Below are positions 63,997 through 64,000 of a stretch of DNA of 64,000 nt, piece after piece. The position numbers and the translations under genes are program-made. Numbering within the stretch: the first letter of the stretch is position 1; each line of letters starts with the position of its first letter. The notes beneath the pieces are model-generated. The model searched no databases and was not told the origin of the DNA. It saw only the letters and a program-made list of their open reading frames with translations. Source of the stretch: Rossellomorea aquimaris TF-12 (GTDB lineage Bacteria > Bacillota > Bacilli > Bacillales > Bacillaceae_B); the NCBI RefSeq assembly GCF_001648555.1, contig NZ_LQXM01000020.1, positions 1 to 64,000 on the forward strand, read 5' to 3'.

Positions 63997-64000
63997 AAAA

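Noticed and set aside
1-64000. CRISPR arrays, defence islands, tRNA/rRNA genes, prophage
   Set aside because: No regularly spaced repeats, no cas or restriction genes, no tRNA cloverleaf or rRNA sequence, and no phage structural genes were seen.

Overview
The window is an AT-rich chromosomal segment of a spore-forming member of the Bacillaceae. This rests on a gamma-type small acid-soluble spore protein, a KinB/KinE-like sporulation-type kinase, a divergent Ku/LigD end-joining pair, AGGAGG-type ribosome binding sites, frequent TTG/GTG starts, T-box and FMN leaders, and many Bacillus-type DUF families. Most of it is ordinary core and niche-adaptation content. I see no CRISPR array, no rRNA or tRNA gene, no prophage and no intact insertion sequence.

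Layout. 0-15 kb: BCCT osmolyte transporter, alpha/beta hydrolase, secreted EndA-type nuclease, SASP, an antibiotic-resistance-type ABC-F protein with an attenuator leader, cold shock protein, DinB and three NUDIX enzymes, PAS histidine kinase and an ArsP-like permease. 15-27 kb: CDF metal exporter, four GNAT domains in three genes, 2H phosphoesterase, metallophosphoesterase, a T-box-controlled methionyl-tRNA synthetase of the two-zinc-knuckle type, methyltransferase, S66 peptidase, and a CoA-disulfide reductase-rhodanese fusion with CsoR/CstR-like operators. 27-34.5 kb: a seven-gene tryptophan operon (trpEGDCFBA) behind two tandem Trp T-boxes. 34.5-43 kb: a GNAT pseudogene whose 5' end is replaced by a dispersed repeat, PanF/YhdT, an FsrA-like Fur-controlled sRNA candidate, PAP2 phosphatase, Ku and LigD, DapF. 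43-51 kb: EAL-HDOD protein, NCS2 purine permease, riboflavin operon ribD-ribE-ribBA-ribH behind an FMN riboswitch. 51-64 kb: transposase remnant, lipoproteins, Cys-rich copper-binding-type protein, patatin, a Clp-repeat/GNAT fusion with a poly-A frameshift, a yxlEFG-like ABC module, WYL regulator, an XRE + membrane protein pair behind a double operator, UppP, DedA and an amidohydrolase.

How the genes work together. Trp and riboflavin synthesis are each complete in one transcription unit and controlled by leader RNAs that sense uncharged tRNA(Trp) and FMN. Trp control here is by T-boxes, not by the TRAP protein of B. subtilis. Ku and LigD form a two-protein end-joining system. PanF+YhdT, the XRE+DUF2178 pair and the YxlEFG set are small co-transcribed modules.

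The less ordinary signals are non-coding or broken: tandem T-boxes plus a decayed third T-box, the Fur-box sRNA, the ABC-F attenuator that also hides the ribosome binding site, a paired operator 21 bp apart before the XRE gene, an A7 tract that splits a Clp-GNAT gene, a dispersed repeat that truncated a GNAT gene, and an 11-bp word (GGGACGGACCT) found seven times in six places.
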